A DNA stretch of 64,000 bases from Triatoma infestans. Its lineage: Eukaryota; Arthropoda; Insecta; Hemiptera; Reduviidae. Within the stretch, counting starts at the first letter, position 1, and each line of letters begins with the position of its first letter. A program made the position numbers and the translations under genes. The notes under the pieces are model-generated. The model saw only the letters and a program-made list of their open reading frames with translations, ran no database searches and was not told where the DNA came from. The DNA lies in assembly GCA_011037195.1 (NCBI GenBank), contig JAAEAF010006859.1:82769-146768 (forward strand), in the 5' to 3' direction. Shown here piece after piece: positions 63,701-64,000 of this stretch.

Positions 63701-63999
63701 TGAGTGTGTGCCTCATTTTCAAATATATGGAATACTTCTTAAAATACAATTAAATTAATGCCATCAAATAAGATTTGTTTTCTATCTAGGTGATTCTAGC
63801 TAAAGAGGCTGGACTGTGTTATGCAGCCGTTGCTATAGCAACAGATTATGATTGTTGGCGTGGTTCCGTAGTTGATGTAGATGAAGTTGAAGCTGCAATG
63901 AAAAAATATGCCCAAAATATTAAGGAATTATTTTTAAAAGCAATACCTGCTATAGCTAAATTAGATTGGGAACCTACAATTGCAAAATTGAAGGTTTGA
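60785..63999 (+). CDS. MTAP: S-methyl-5'-thioadenosine phosphorylase
   Basis: Five exons: 60785-60799, 62505-62650, 63055-63222, 63383-63638, 63790-63999, giving 264 aa plus stop (family about 280). MTAP cleaves 5'-methylthioadenosine, the by-product of polyamine synthesis, with phosphate to adenine and methylthioribose-1-phosphate (methionine salvage). Signatures: [15 protein letters not shown], phosphate-binding [37 protein letters not shown], substrate-pocket [13 protein letters not shown] with [15 protein letters not shown], and ATDYDCW. The first exon is only 15 bp (MTKVK) and precedes a 1.7-kb intron; it is supported by a good donor (AAG|GTAATT), phase 0 and the family start just before IGIIGG. 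The C-terminal ends early after IAKLKV, about 20 residues shorter than vertebrate MTAP. Confidence 0.94.
61385..61960 (-). repeat. R-family repeat in MTAP intron 1
   Basis: Minus-orientation, nearly full copy. Terminal hairpin 'ctcttacttcagtaagag', 'gtgttgtaatcgtgtcaaat', 'ccccggaaatgcacattga', 'aaaaatcgcagaaagttc', 'tcaaccgga', 'ttctcgaaatggcccgaac', 'tttgggggaggagtagag' and 'aagtgctatttccg'. Confidence 0.7.
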
Positions 64000-64000
64000 T

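Noticed and set aside
1..64000. CRISPR arrays, prophage, bacterial operons or endogenous viral genes
   Set aside because: No regularly spaced direct repeats, capsid, polymerase or integrase frames; intron structure shows a eukaryotic nuclear locus.

Overview
The window is nuclear DNA of an animal, most likely an insect. It is AT-rich, its genes are split by GT-AG introns (one exon is only 15 bp), and intergenic and intronic DNA is packed with retroelement debris (a tRNA-derived SINE, Jockey/I-type LINE fragments, a Penelope-like remnant). The gene set (BBS5, TRMT12, a C1orf131 homologue, DMAC2L, LONP2, MTAP) is broadly metazoan. Hemiptera is only a guess. Gene identities come from translations and recalled family motifs; no search was run. 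Exon borders are my own, chosen by splice consensus and reading-phase continuity.

Layout. Positions 1-22,600 hold no gene I can support, only repeats: an abundant roughly 400-600 bp family (called the R family here), SINEs, LINE 3' pieces and fold-back elements. From 22,650 to 30,821 (+) runs a seven-exon gene for an unrecognised 1,788-residue, disorder-rich protein with about ten QT/NT motifs. BBS5 (-, 31,315-35,111) follows convergently, with an 855-bp assembly gap and a Penelope-like remnant in one intron. TRMT12/TYW2 (-, 35,907-41,403) hosts a decayed Jockey-like LINE in intron 2 and shares a 384-bp divergent promoter region with the C1orf131/DUF4602 homologue (+, 41,788-42,457). Two tandem copies of DMAC2L/ATP5S (-, 42,854-44,339 and 47,922-49,268) lie in a 4-5 kb segmental duplication that also copied the last exon of the next gene, the peroxisomal-type Lon protease LONP2 (-, 51,455-59,197; 16 exons). 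MTAP (+, 60,785-63,999; 5 exons) diverges from LONP2 and ends one base before the window end.

The genes are housekeeping or ciliary loci with no operon logic: BBSome (BBS5), tRNA wybutosine modification (TRMT12), ribosomal small-subunit biogenesis (C1orf131), mitochondrial assembly (DMAC2L), peroxisomal proteostasis (LONP2) and methionine salvage (MTAP).

The most unusual signal is a set of inverted-repeat elements whose arms carry hammerhead-ribozyme-like motifs of the minimal type with a palindromic stem III (ACCGGT, AGCT or ACGT). One of them, at 45,325-45,364 (-), keeps every core base. Others are a LONP2 C-terminus without a visible peroxisomal signal exactly at the duplication junction, and uneven divergence between the DMAC2L copies.
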